Source: Strigamia acuminata (taxonomy: Eukaryota > Arthropoda > Chilopoda > Geophilomorpha > Linotaeniidae). Taken from it: DNA of 64,000 nt. Position numbers and translations under genes: made by a program. The notes under the pieces were generated by a model. The model saw only the letters and a program-made list of their open reading frames with translations, ran no database searches and had not been told where the DNA came from. The stretch lies in the NCBI GenBank assembly GCA_949358305.1, contig OX442314.1, forward strand, positions 50,726,581-50,790,580. The letters are read 5' to 3'. Shown here in pieces: positions 9,479 through 20,822 of this stretch; the stretch's first letter is position 1, and each line of letters starts with the position of its first letter.

Positions 9479-9526
9479 ATTCATACAATTATAATTTTAC
9501 ATCATTTCTTCGTAAAATTTGAAATT

Positions 9527-10136
9527 TATCATGTCTATTTACCTGACTTGATCAGTTTTGTAAGTTTTAAATAATTAAATATTTTTTAATTTTAATTTTA
9601 ATATATTTTAATTTTAATTTTTAGACAGAACATGGACTACTCTTGGGAGCAAATGGATTGATTCAAGTTCTCTGCGTAGTCGATCCCATTTATTAGTGTA
9701 TTAAAGCTGCGAGGAGAATAGACTAATTTATTTTCTGAACAACATATTTATTGAGTTCCTATATTTGAGCGTCACTAAATACAGAGATTTAATTCCAGAA
9801 AGAACAGTTGCAAGTTCATCACTGCTAAAGCACATTGCCACCATACAAACTATTTATTTTTTTGTTTTGTAATTGAAAAAATTCCTGACATGCGTACTGA
9901 TGTATGTACTTATAAATAACAAAACTACCAGCACCCTCGCTTTGCTTCATTATCTGCGATATTTAAAGAACATGAGACTATCGGACGAGCTATTGAACAT
10001 TTCGTTAAAACATTTAAAACACTTAAAGAAACGCATGCCCCAATTAACGGCAAGTTTAACCAGTATAAAAAAATTAGGAGTGAAAATGCATTAAGCAAGG
10101 GCTTGCGCAAAGACTTTTTTGATGACTTAGTTTTGT
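9527..10136 (+). other. Copy A flank; possible remnant coding stretch
   Basis: Matches copy B at 39756-40380 after a roughly 430-base segment (39320-39755) that is missing here. A lysine-rich open stretch at about 9957-10132 (IFKEHETIGRAIEHF near its start) is also partly kept in copy B at 40321-40380, so it may be a decayed gene of the repeat unit. I do not recognise it. Confidence 0.4.
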
Positions 10137-10245
10137 ATCAGTGCTTTATCAGTTTTATATCAGTGCTTTATCAGTTTTATATCAGTGTTTATCAGTTTTA
10201 TATCAGTGTTTATCAGTTTTATAGCATTGTTTTATCAGTTTTATA
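10137..10245 (+). repeat. TATCAGTTTTA simple tandem array
   Basis: Repeats of TATCAGTTTTATATCAGTG with length variation, also present at 40390-40530 in copy B. The hAT MITE inserted in its last unit. Confidence 0.8.
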
Positions 10246-10828
10246 CAGTGTTGTATCTCGTTCACTAAATCGCGAACTAGTTCTAGTTCGCGTTCATCAC
10301 CGTTTTCAATGTAGGGAACTAGTTCTAGTTCCCGTTCATCCCCAAAAACTCCAAGTGAACTAAGTTCTAGTTCAGTTCTAGTTCAGTTCTAGTTCAGTTC
10401 ATTTTACAAATATTTTTTTCCGAATTCAAATTTTTATTTACACCATTTTATACTGGAATAAGACAAAAGATCTCGGAAAACACGATCACGAAAGGGAATT
10501 GAATGGAAAACTATTGTTGCAAATCCGCCAAATCCGCAAAAACAATAAAACACGCAACAGGTTGTCAGGGTAGAATATCACAAGTTGTTTTATTGAATTA
10601 AATTACACTCCTTTAATATTAAAGAAATCGTCAATCATTGACGATTTTATGATAAAACGTCCGGTGAACGAACTAGAACTGAACTAGAACGTAGTTCGCG
10701 TCAAAAAAACGAACTTCGTTCGTTTTTCTCGTTCTTTCGAAACGGGGAACTAGTTCGCGTTCATAGTTCGCGAACTACGAACTAAGTTCGCGAACGCGAA
10801 CTATTAGTTCTCGTTCGATACAACACTG
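10246..10828. mobile_element. hAT-type MITE
   Basis: A 583-bp non-coding element with ends CAGTGTTGTATC and GATACAACACTG. It is flanked by a perfect 8-bp duplication GTTTTATA (10238-10245 and 10829-10836), the hAT signature. Copy B has the empty site near 40505 with one GTTTTATA. The inside has many short inverted GAACTAGTTC/GCGAAC motifs, so it should fold strongly. Confidence 0.92.
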
Positions 10829-10836
10829 GTTTTATA

Positions 10837-11045
10837 TCAGCTTTTGGTGAATTTATTTTTTATTTAGTTGTGTTGGTTTATGACACTCAAGGCACATCTG
10901 GCACTTGGACATTTGTGTGGTTTTGGCCACTTCCTGTGTTCATATCTTGACGTTAGCTTTGAATAAAAGTAGTAGTTTTAACTCTTGTCAACTTTTGTGC
11001 AACATGTCTTTTTCTTATCCTGTACTTCTTAGCAGTTTAAACTCA
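10837..11045 (+). other. Copy A spacer, shared with copy B
   Basis: 10837-10955 matches 40513-40635 and 10956-11045 matches 43155-43242. In copy B the two parts are separated by about 2.5 kb (solo LTR, MITE and membrane-protein genes). No gene seen. Confidence 0.5.
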
Positions 11046-11177
11046 TGCGCCGATTCTCGATTCAACGAGAAGGATGGATGCGCCGATTCTCGATTCAACG
11101 AGAAGGATGGATGCGCCGATTCTCGATTCAACGAGAAGGATGGATGCGCCGATTCTCGATTCAACGAGAAGGATGGA
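11046..11177 (+). repeat. 33-bp tandem repeat, four copies
   Basis: Four near-identical 33-bp units starting TGCGCCGATTCTCG. Each contains an inverted repeat (TTCTCG / CGAGAA) that can form a hairpin. Copy B has a single unit at 43244-43276. After the last unit, GGATGGA/TCCATCC forms a second hairpin. The unit length keeps a reading frame, but nothing suggests translation. Confidence 0.9.
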
Positions 11178-11750
11178 GTCCATCCGTAAATGACAAGAAC
11201 TCGGGATTTGTCTCCCATCTACTTCACGTGATAAGAGACTCGCACTACTTCCGACTGGGCAGAAAAATTAGTCAAAGTTAAAAAAAAACTTGATTTGGAA
11301 GAAAAACGTATCAAATTACAAATTCTTCAACTAAAACAGAAAAACATGTAACAAATCTAAAAATAAAGATTTAGTGCGAAGTGCGTTGTTCTACAACTCA
11401 AAGACATGAAATTAGAATACACACCTCTGTCAAAACAAAAGTTGTGCTTGAAATCACATCACACAAAAAATAATCAACATATAACCAAATGTTTATTTTT
11501 CCCAATATAATGAACAAAAAATGAATTAAATCAACAAAATTTCATGAAAATTGATCAATTTCTTCCCAAGTTATCATAAAAAATGATTGGGCCCTGCAAG
11601 ACACTAAATTAGAATCCTAAAGAATTAGAGGCATGAAATTAGAATATTGAGCTGAAATGCAATTTATACTGTGTAATCATCCCAAACTCACCTGCAATTA
11701 ATCAGCCAAGCTCAAAAACTGAATGTATAGTCATTATTTGTTATTACATT

Positions 11751-12637
11751 ATGCCAATGTCACTTCAAATTGAATCCAAGATGGGAGAGCGATCAGACTT
11801 AACTGATCGTGAAAAAACCAAAATAATTACTTTATTTCAACAAAAACTGAAGCAAATTGACACAGCCAAAGCTATTCCTTGCTCCCAGTCAACTGTGTCA
11901 AAAGTTATAAAACAATTTAAGGCAAATGGTGTTGAGATTATTTACCAGCAAAAATATAAACAACGCGCTCGTAAAACATCTAAACGGACAGACAGCTCTC
12001 TTTGTGAGATTGTTAAGAAAAATAGGTTCAAGAATGCTGAAGCAATAACTCAGGAATGGAAACAAACATCTAAAATCCAAGTGTCAACTCGCACAACATT
12101 AAGAAGGCTAAAAGAAATGGGATTCAAGTCTCGAGTTCCGAAACGCAAACCACATCTTAATGCAAAACAGCGAAGAAAACGATTATTGTGGGCAAGAAAA
12201 CACATGAAATGGACTGTTGATCAGTAGAAAAAGGTCATTTGGTCAGATGAGTCTCGATTTTGTATACCATTTGATGATTCTGGGTCCAGAATCCGGCGAA
12301 GAAAAGGAGAGGAGTATGTTCACAAATGTGTGAGGTCTACAGTGAAGCATCCCACATCTGTTGTGGTGTGGGGTTCCATGGCTGCAAAGGGCATTAGCAC
12401 TCTCTTGTTAGTTGAGGGTACTATTAATGCTGGAAAATAAAAGATATTCTCATGGATGGACTTTTGACTTCATTAAAACGGGGATGATGCTTTTCTGGTC
12501 ATTTATTTCAACATGATTTAGCACCGGCACATTCAGCTAAAGTTACTCAAGATTGGTTCAAGTATTAGAGTGGCCAGGTGGAATCTATGCCCAGATGTAT
12601 TTAGGCAGTAATTAATGCAAAAGGCAGACCTACAATA
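11751..12637 (+). pseudogene. Tc1/mariner transposase, broken
   Basis: The first 158 codons (from 11751) are a good N-terminus: a paired-like helix-turn-helix segment (TDREKTKIITLFQ, then SQSTVSKVIKQF) and a second DNA-binding region. A TAG at 12225-12227 interrupts the frame just before the first catalytic Asp (VIWSDESRF). Further stops occur near 12438 and 12570, and the second catalytic Asp region (HDLAPAHSAK) is still readable. The third acidic residue is missing because the MITE at 12638 follows. Tc1 transposases cut and paste at TA sites using a DDE/D catalytic triad; this one cannot be functional. Confidence 0.88.
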
Positions 12638-13381
12638 CAGGGTGGTGCAGAAAGTCTGGTTCACAGTAAATAATTCCCAAACTATTCTAGATGTTGATTC
12701 AGAAAAATGTTTGTTAAGGTAGTATGTCGGGGGAAATCCAATTATGACATCCAATTTGACCTCTGAGGTCATCTTCAAGGGCATCCATATTGTAACTTGA
12801 GAACCGTGACAGTTAGAGCAAAAAAGTGAATTAGAAAGTTATAGAGCATCATACAATTAGTCTAGAACTCTTCTTAAAAAAATTATTTCTTAGGGAAAAG
12901 TTTTGAGAAAAAAGGTCTGAAACATTGGCCTACTCAGCATTATAACTCAGCTTTGTAACCTAAAACTATTGAGGCAACCAAGCTAATCCTCAATTAGGAC
13001 ACTTTATTCAGTCATACTTGTAAGTGGAAGAGAGGAAATACAAAATAATACATTCCACATGATAGTTTTAGGTTACACAGTTGAGTAGATTAACATTTCA
13101 AACCTTTTTTTCTCAAAACTTTTCCCTAAAAAATAATTTTTTTAAGAACAGTTCTAGACTAATTGGATGATGCTCTACAACTTTCTAATTCACGTTTTTG
13201 CTCTAACTGTCACGGTTCTCGAGTTATAATATGGATAACCTTGAAGATGACCTCAGAGGTCAAATTGGATGTCGTAATTGGATTTCCCCCGACATACTAC
13301 CTTAACAATCATTTTGCTGAATCAACATCTAAAACGGTTTGGAAATTATTTACTGTGAACCAGACTTTCTGCACCACCCTG
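12638..13381. mobile_element. Mariner-type foldback MITE (CAGGGTGGT family), copy 1
   Basis: 744 bp, TA-flanked, with ends CAGGGTGGTGCAGAAAG and its complement. The two halves are inverted repeats for most of their length (shared AAAGTCTGGTTCACAG, AATTCCCAAAC, GACCTCTGAGGTC). A relative lies at 40948-41708. No coding capacity. Confidence 0.9.
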
Positions 13382-13417
13382 TATATTAAGGATAAATATT
13401 CTAATTTCATGCCTCTA

Positions 13418-14097
13418 CAGTCAAAGCTGCGTAGCCCGGACATAGGACGGGTCCCAGAAACTTGTCCGATCTACGGAATGTCCGTTCTGTAGGGCGCGTA
13501 CGCTCTCTCGTCCGGACAAATGCCACATGTTCGGACGAGAGAGTTAAAGAAAATCAATTTCCGCTGCATTAAAAGAACCCAAAATAATGTAATTTTCTAA
13601 TGAAAGAAACAGTAAAAAGAAGTTTAAACACTAAATATTAAATTAAAAATTAGTTTATTGTCAGGTTCATAAGGGTTTAAAACAGAAATTTGCGCTAAAG
13701 GGTAGTGCAAATGCAAAGTACCCCTAAAATACGTAATTTCTACGTTTGTGAAGACGTGCACATTACGACATGCACATGGCGTAACTGTACCTTTAACGCA
13801 AATTTCTTTTTCTAACCCTTGTGAAACTGCAATAAATCAATTTTTTATTTAAATTTTAGTGTTTTTAATTCTTTTTGTAATTTCTTTCATTAGAAAATCG
13901 GGTTTGGTCCGGACTTCACAGCAATTTTTCATTGTATGGAACGCATCGGTTTGTCCGGAATCCGGAAGGGGGAGCTGTCCGGACCAAAGAGCAAATTTTC
14001 CATTGCTCCTTATTGGTTGGGTCCGGGTCCTGGCAAACCTGTCCGGACTGCACAGCTGTCCGGACGGTGCTATGTCTGGGCTACGCAGCTTTGACTG
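13418..14097. mobile_element. TA-flanked foldback MITE (CAGTCAAAGC family)
   Basis: 680 bp with ends CAGTCAAAGCTGCGTAGC and the complement, flanked by TA. Outer parts are rich in CCGGAC motifs. The middle is an AT-rich palindrome centred near 13720. A short related end lies in an intron at about 48300-48335. Confidence 0.88.
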
Positions 14098-14430
14098 TAA
14101 TTCTTAAGGATTCTAATTTAGTGTCTTGCAGAGCCCAATCATTTTTCATGATAACTTCTGAAAAAATTGATCAATTTTCATGAAATTTTGTCTATTTAAT
14201 TCATTTTTTGTTCATTGTATTGGGAAAAATAAACATTTGGTTATATGTTGATTATTTTTTGTGTGATGTGATTTCAAACACAACTTTTGTTTTGACAGAG
14301 GTGTGTATTCTAATTTCATGTCTTTGAGTTGTACGTTGTTTCGAAATAACGTCCGTGTTGAGTTATTTTGTGAATAACGCCACGCCTCGCACAAAAATAA
14401 TAACGCACATGCCTAGATGTCAGCACATTT

Positions 14431-14836
14431 GTGACTGTAGGAACGTTTAATACTTCAAAAATTTGCGAGTATTTGGTCCACAATGCAAGTAGCGATAAAC
14501 ATTTTAATCAGGTATACCCCTTATTAAATAGTGAAAATGTAAAAAAGTGTTTGTTGGTGTCACTATTAACAATAAAGCGGAATTTATATTTAAAGCAGAG
14601 GTATTGTAGAGACTCAATGATTGCCACAAAATATAATGTAAGATGTAGCATCAATCGTTTAGGACAATTTGTTATAGCATTTTGCGGATGCAAAGCTGGT
14701 GTCATGTGACTTTGAAAGCATGTTGGCAGTTTGTTTTACCTCAACAAACTAATTGATTTAAAATCAGACACCATTCCAAGTGATATTTTCTGCACCGAGT
14801 TTACCCATGACATGGAACATTCTAACTCACAATGTA
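14431..14836 (+). pseudogene. SWIM zinc-finger protein fragment
   Basis: The frame reads a stretch typical of SWIM domains: SIN-like strands, then FCGCKAG (C-x-C) and, after a short gap, KHVGSLFYL (the following H). Two TGA stops in the gap (14707-14709 and 14713-14715) fall where the domain normally has Gly and the third Cys, so the gene is dead. Downstream codons (IPSDIFCTEF) stay in frame and look like the usual post-SWIM segment. In metazoan genomes such domains are expanded and often linked to transposon or recombinase-like genes. Only a fragment of the gene is present. Confidence 0.6.
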
Positions 14837-15063
14837 AAAGAAATCCCTACATATTCATGGCAAATATAAGGTTGAAATTTTTGTACATGCTACATTCATG
14901 CAGGAATGCGGGCTTACAATACAAACACAATTCCAGTATTTTAGCAATTTTACCAGGGCTCTCTTCTGGTTTCACTGTCAAACTAATTGAGTCATCAGTT
15001 TATCCAGGGATGACCACGTGGAGGTAGAGAGTTGGATTTTACACCCCCGAAAAAAACACTAAA

Positions 15064-15515
15064 CTTGCTTGTTCGCATTTAACAAAAACCACATCATTAA
15101 ATGTGCCACATCAATTGGAACAATTAAAAATAAGCAAATTTAGAATTTAAAAAAAAAAATAAAAATATTTGCGAAAATATTTTATATGCTTATTGGACTT
15201 AAAAATTATTGACAAATGTAATGAAAATCGTTTGGACAAATTTCAATTCGGTAGAACACAATTTACCAGAATTTGAAAAATTCCTTGTTCGCATTTAATT
15301 TCGCCTAATAAAGGCCACGTCTTTAAATCGAAATGTGCTACATCAATAATAGTCAATGTTTGATTTAAAAAAAAAAATGAAATTGTTTCCGAAAATATTT
15401 TATATTCCGAGCTTATTGGAATTCAAAATTATTTGATAAATATAATGAAAATCTTTTAGACAAATTTCAATTCGGTAGAACTCAATTTACCAGAATGTGA
15501 AAACTTCTCTCGTTT
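15064..15515 (+). repeat. Tandem duplication, about 220 bp x 2
   Basis: Two diverged units, each beginning CTTGTTCGCATTTAA and containing AAATTTCAATTCGGTAGAAC and TTTACCAGAAT. Copy B has one unit (43667-43895). Non-coding. Confidence 0.7.
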
Positions 15516-16585
15516 TTAACCAAAACGCAATTCCGAGAAAGCATGAATTTCGGTAATAAAAAATGCTGGGATTGAAATAGGATAAATGAAACAAATTAAA
15601 GTCAATTAAAGCAGAAAAAAGCACCGGGAATACAACCAGATTCAACATGTCCGCCGTCTCTGCCTCGATCGTGCAACCACACGATTTATCGCAACTTGGA
15701 CGTTTCTCCAGGTGGTCACTAAAACGCAGCTTTGAGCATTGATAACACGAATAGGTGAAAGAAATTACAGCAGATTAATGGAAAAAGACCATCGGAAATA
15801 CCCATCTGATCAAACATTCAAACCTTAACAAGCCAGCGTGCCTCCAACATGCAACGTTCCATCATGGTTCCATCTTGAATTATGTCTACGGGGTTTACAA
15901 TTTGAAAAACACGAATTCATTGTAAAGACAGAACCAATCTTCAACATTAATTAATTTTTTATAGATTTAGTTCTTTCGAGTTTCGTCGTTTATAAATACG
16001 TTCCAATCGTCGAAATTTTTTTTCAATTTTCATTTCATTTTTTTTGCACATTATCCATAGTATAATTCTATACATTCCTTTATGAAAAATATTTTAACCA
16101 ATTTAAAAATAAGTTACCGTAGTACATGAAGTTAACAAATAAATTCAATGTTATATTAAAATATTTAAAAAAAATTAAATAAGTGTTCTCAATTTTTCAA
16201 CAAAAACACCACAAAAGCAAGTCCCTTGCCACAATTTTTGTTGTGACCCTCAAAGAGTGTTGTAACGTGGTACAATAAATAAGGGACGCCATGTTGTTAG
16301 ATTGAGTCGGGCTCAACAACTGAAACTCTTAATTTTAATACACCCACGCCACCACTGGTGGCAGCACCCGTTACAAGTGTGGTCATCCCTTTGTAGGACC
16401 CCCACTACGCCATCTTTGAAACACTCATTTAATTTCGTCACCTTTTCTAATTCCATTCTTCATATGTTCCACGACCACATCAGTTTTGGTTGAAATTCCC
16501 TCCGTTTTATCACTAAGCTTTCAATTTTACGTTTCTTATTGTTCGGTCGCTGATTGCTTTGAAACGCACTCGACTCGACTGAACC
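15516..16585 (+). other. Copy A end and 5' flank of the zinc-finger gene
   Basis: 15516-16120 matches copy B (43896-44450) and is non-coding. 16240-16560 contains GC-richer sequence (CCACCACTGGTGGCAGCACC) of unknown origin. An in-frame TGA at 16580-16582 precedes the chosen start of the next gene. Confidence 0.4.
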
Positions 16586-19500
16586 ATGTGGCGCACACCA
16601 AACATGGCCGCACCTTGGAGATTGCTCCCAATATCGTTCGCTCGGTCTACTGTTACGATCGACTTGACCACCATCGACGACGACGGCGAAATACCGGTAA
16701 TTGTAATGCCGTAATTACCGTTGGACAGTTCAATGCCCAACAGATCATTTGGATTAGCCTCGATTTGTTTGTTTTATTTCACACGTGACTTTTTATTTTA
16801 TTTTATTCAATTGTTCCTTTGTTTGGATATAATTAGAATTGGGCCCGCTTCAAAATGGGTCCAAAATGTGGTTACTTACCAAATAAAGCCTCCTGAGTTC
16901 GAAAATGCCTCTCAAAAGTGTCGGAAATTAACCTAACCTTAAGATAACTTTACATGGCCAAGCCTATCCTTAACCTAACCTAGGCTAGGCAAGGTTAAGG
17001 CTAGGTTAATTTCCGACACTTTTGAGTGTCATTTTCAGACTCAGCAGGGTTTGTTTGGTAAGTAAGCAAATTTTGGGCCCATTCTGAAGTAGGCCCAATT
17101 CTAAAGTACACCCATTTGGTTCCTTCTAGGTCAAGTCGGACGTAACGGAAACGGGAATAAAGCCAATGGAAAACGAAGAGATGGCGATTGGTGCGACAGT
17201 GACAGTAAGTGAAAGAATTATTCGATTCACGTGTTTTCGGCGCGATCGACACACGCGTCACGCGCGAGTCGAGAAATACCCAACCCGCGTTTTCACGAGT
17301 TGACACGCGTGAGAACGCGTGTTATGTGTTTTTCGAATCGCACTCGGCGCGTGCATCTTACTCCCACTCGGCTCGATTTGTTTCGTTTCATTTCACACCT
17401 TGCTTTTTCTTTTTTTCTTCTATTCGTTTGTTTACCGTATATGTATATGCGTGTATAGCGCGCACTGGTGTATAGCGCGCTCCCGAGTATAGCGCGCAGC
17501 CTTGTCTAGCTCCCGTGCAGCGCGCACCCGTGTATAACGCGCATCTCCCACTTTTCCACTGAAAATTTGGTCCAAAATGTTGTATGCATGTACCGTGTGG
17601 CCCAATTATTAGCTGTGGGCAGTGTTGTTTAATTGACCTTTCTAGTGCAATTTTTTCCGCTCTTTCGTTTGGTGTTTAGTTTTTGACGATCCGAGCTTTC
17701 GTTCTCGAGATATTTGCGTTTTTTTATCAATTTTTTTACGCATTTTCCAAGATTGATGGCACTAAAATTTTAGATTTTATGGTAATTTTGTGGATTTCTT
17801 CAGCAGCACCGGTACCGATACAAGTTCAAGTACAAGTATCGGCACATTTAACGCGTGGGCTTATTTAAGTTCAATTCATTTATTGATTAATTTTTCTATA
17901 ACAAGTTAGTTATTTTAATTGTGGGCGCCCAGTTAGTTTTTTTTTTTTTTTTGTAAATGCATTTGTAATTATGTTTGCTTCCTTCTTATCAGGACGGATC
18001 CGACGGTGTGTTAGACTTATCCCGGAGCACGGGACACTCCATGTGGTCCTCGAGCCCGTTGCAAACGTGAGTTCCACACGTTCTCCAGATCTTGTACGCA
18101 ACGTCTCACAATTTAATTTCTTTTCAGAGAAACAGGGGAGAAGACGGAGGATGCGGGGGAAATGGGGGGAATGGGGGACGAGGAGGTGGAGGTAGATGTT
18201 GGGACAGAGGCGGTGGAGAAGGGGACGGTGGTGAAGAAGGACACGGTGGTGGAGAAGGAGACGGTGGTGGAGAAGGAGACGGTGGTGGAGACGGTGGTGG
18301 AGGTGGTGATGGAGAAGGAGACGGTGGTGGAGGAGGAGGTGGTGGAGGTGGTGGAGGAGGAGGAGGTGGTGGAGGTGGTGGAGGAGGCGAAGGAAGTTGA
18401 GGAAAAGAAGACCGCCGGAAATGTGGAAAAAGGAGTACAAGAGGTAACGTAAAAACTAGCCATTTTATGTGATAAGGGAAAGCGGCTTCACTCTGTCAGT
18501 TCCCTGATTTGCCACGGTGGCTCTGCGATCCGCAAACAGACAACAATCAAATCCAGCGGTTTTGTCCTAGTTCGGCGTGCGTTTCCACGTCGTCGTAGCC
18601 TGTCTGCGGATCACAGCGCCGCCGTGGCGAATCAGGCAACCGACAGAGTGGAACTCACACTATGATTTTACTTTGACCACTGACGTAGTCACGTTCCAAT
18701 TTGAAATTGAAATGCGATCACGTTAATCTGACGTAAATTGGCAATTTCGTTATTATGTTTGCAAATTTACAAATTTAATTTGCCGCGCGGGTCGTGCGGG
18801 TGGTGCGGATCCGCGGATATCGTATAGATCCAACTCGCGCACAAACAAAGATTCGACACGCAATATCGTACATTTATTTGCCTGTCTGTTTGTTTGTTTG
18901 TTCGTTTATTTATTTATATGCATATTTATTTATTTATTCATTTATTTATTTTTCAGTTGCTGCCCAGTTCATCGACGTCGGGGCAAACCTGGACGTTGCC
19001 AGATATCCTGACGATCTCGTTGCCGCAATGGTCGCTGCAGTTGTCGCCGTCGCAGTCGTCGCCGCAACAGTCGCCGCGGCAGTCGCCATTGCCGCCAAAG
19101 GAGCAACGGTTGACACGTGCCGCTGCCAAATCGCGAAGACCCACGTCGAAGCCGCGCGCACCGCAGACACGCGTCATAACCAAACCGCAAGAATCCGCGT
19201 CAAAACAACGCGCACCGCCGTCGCAAGAGCGATCGCAGACACGCACCTGCCCCAAACCGCAAGGACCTGCGTCGAAGCGGCACGCACCGTCGCCGCAAGA
19301 GCAACGACTGACACGCACGGTCCCAAAACCGCATGAACCCGCGTCGAAGCGGCGCGCACCACCGCCAGAGAAACAACGGGAGACTCGTGCCACCGACAAT
19401 ACGCGAGGACCAAAGTCGCTAAAAAAAGTAATCTGTTTGGTATCCCGGCTCTGTCCGTCTATTTGTTTTTAACCGTTCGTTTAATCGTTCGTTTCACTCC

Positions 19501-20675
19501 TTTCAGACACAAACGGCATCAGCGTCCCAGCACGCGTCCCAGCACTCGACGACGTCGTCTGGTGTGGAACGACCAGACGAATCAGTTGAACTTCCGTCCA
19601 CCACCCGCCTGTTGACAGATGTCAATCGGCGAATGGATGAGTTAGAGAGACGGATGCTCCGGAAGATGGAGGAGATGAAGACGGGGGCAGCGCCAACGCA
19701 ACAACGACGTCGGAATGGAGAGAGGAGATGCGGAGGAGGGAGGCGGGAAACGAAAAGAGGGAAGAAGAACAAGGAAGTGCTGCAGACGGAGAGCGGAAAA
19801 TCTTATTATTGCGCTCTGTGCGCCAAACGCCCGGGCAGTAAGGAACACAGATTTGTTTATTTATTTATTTGTTTATTTATTTTTTTTTGTCTAATTTTGA
19901 CCCTTTTTTTTTCCCTCTCCTGCATACTCAAGGTGTGACGAAATACGGTTTGTTTTGTGAAGACGCCTATAGGCATTGGCGCCAGCACCACGACATAGCC
20001 GCAGTCAAGGGCAGTATTGGCAAGACCGTCCGGGCCCATCTGCGGAAATATTCGCGCAGACCCAATCGCCTGTTGTCGGTGGGTATTTAACTAATTAACC
20101 GATTCGTTTTCTTTTTTTTTTGTTTGATTTTTACTTTTTTTTGTTTTATTTTTTTTGTTTTTTAGAAGATGAAACAAATGCACGCGCGCCTGAAACGTTG
20201 CCCATTCTGCGATGCGAGACCTGTGGTCGACCGACTGGAAAAACACTGGTTGATCGGGCACAAATATCACACTGCATGGCCACCAGGGATGGAGGAGGGA
20301 GAGCGCGTCAGGGACGACGACGACGACGATGATTCGGCGCGTTCTTCCTCTCCCCGAAGCGAGGCGCAGGTACAGGAACGTGTGTTGCGGTCAAGAGTGA
20401 TTCCTGGAGGCCCCGGAGACCCCGGAGACGAAGAAGAGCACGAGGAAGAGCTCGGAGAAGAGCACGAAGAAAAGCACGAGGAAGAGCACGAGGAAGAGTA
20501 CGACGAAGAGCACGAGGAAGAGTACGATGAAGAGTGGAAATTTGATGAGAGTGCAGGAAGCGATGAGGACGAGGACGAAGAGGAGAAACGGGCGAGAAAG
20601 GAGAAGGAGAGACGGGCGAGGAGCAAGAGAAAGAGGAAAGGAAAGGAAAAGTCGAGCGGCGGTAAGAAAAAATGA
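16586..20675 (+). CDS. Eight-exon gene: disordered nuclear-type protein with two related C2H2 fingers
   Basis: Exons 16586-16696, 17130-17204, 17993-18066, 18128-18443, 18957-19427, 19507-19837, 19933-20078 and 20166-20675 all have GT-AG borders and join in one frame (2,034 nt, 677 residues). The first ATG after an in-frame stop is used; another in-frame ATG at 16604 has a better context. Exon 4 encodes Val/Glu-rich repeats (VVEKET). Exon 5 encodes four degenerate units of about 25 residues (KPxxPASKRxAPPPQEQR type). Exon 6 has a short coiled coil (RRMDELERRMLRKME). Residues 451-478 (C-x2-C...H-x3-H) and 520-540 (C-x2-C-x11-H-x4-H) are fingers sharing a C..C..RP...HW layout. The tail is acidic (EEHEEE repeats), then Lys/Arg-rich. 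A nuclear DNA- or chromatin-binding role is inference; I recognise no orthologue. Confidence 0.78.
16833..17104. mobile_element. Foldback MITE in intron 1
   Basis: 272 bp with ends TTAGAATTGGGCC and GGCCCAATTCTAA. The two arms pair over most of their length (AAGTGTCGGAAATTAACC and complement) around a centre near 16970. It lies wholly inside the first intron of the zinc-finger gene. Confidence 0.8.
18489..18650. repeat. Foldback element in intron 4
   Basis: Ends CACTCTGTC and GACAGAGTG. The arms share TGATTTGCCACGG-like and GATCCGCA-like blocks in inverted order. About 160 bp, inside the intron 18444-18956. Confidence 0.65.
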
Positions 20676-20763
20676 GTCCGCCTAGTCCCTGAACCTGCTC
20701 ATCAAATGTACGAATGCACGCTTTGATTTTTTATTTCAATTTATCTCACTTCTTTAAAATTCA

Positions 20764-20822
<59 letters not shown>

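Larger units (their letters stand above)
4224..9526 (+). mobile_element. DIRS-type tyrosine-recombinase retrotransposon, complete
   Basis: A 5.3-kb element with every DIRS hallmark: inverted terminal repeats, an internal complementary region repeating both termini, and gag, RT/RNase H/methyltransferase-like and tyrosine-recombinase frames. The boundaries are exact because the paralogous block at 38965-39310 keeps the uninterrupted site, with the join after about 39299. The only ambiguity is a shared ATT (4221-4223 and 9524-9526), matching the AAT in the internal region, where the recombinase is expected to cross over. No target-site duplication is present, as expected for integration of a circular intermediate. 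Confidence 0.93.
11394..14331 (+). mobile_element. Tc1-like transposon, decayed, with two nested MITEs
   Basis: Long inverted repeats (11394-11610 and 14108-14331, starting CAACTCAAAGACATG) are bounded by TA at 11392-11393 and 14332-14333. Inside is a broken Tc1 transposase and two MITEs of other families (12638-13381 and 13418-14097), which replaced or disrupted the 3' part of the transposase. Confidence 0.88.

Noticed and set aside
11046-11177. Self-cleaving ribozyme or spliced-leader candidate in the 33-bp units
   Set aside because: Hairpins are present but no hammerhead core (CTGATGA...GAAA) and no donor-plus-Sm-site arrangement were found.
18092-18400. Gly-rich 102-codon ORF and a Leu/His-rich antisense ORF
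   Set aside because: Other frames of exon 4 of the zinc-finger gene, whose repeat produces open frames in all phases.
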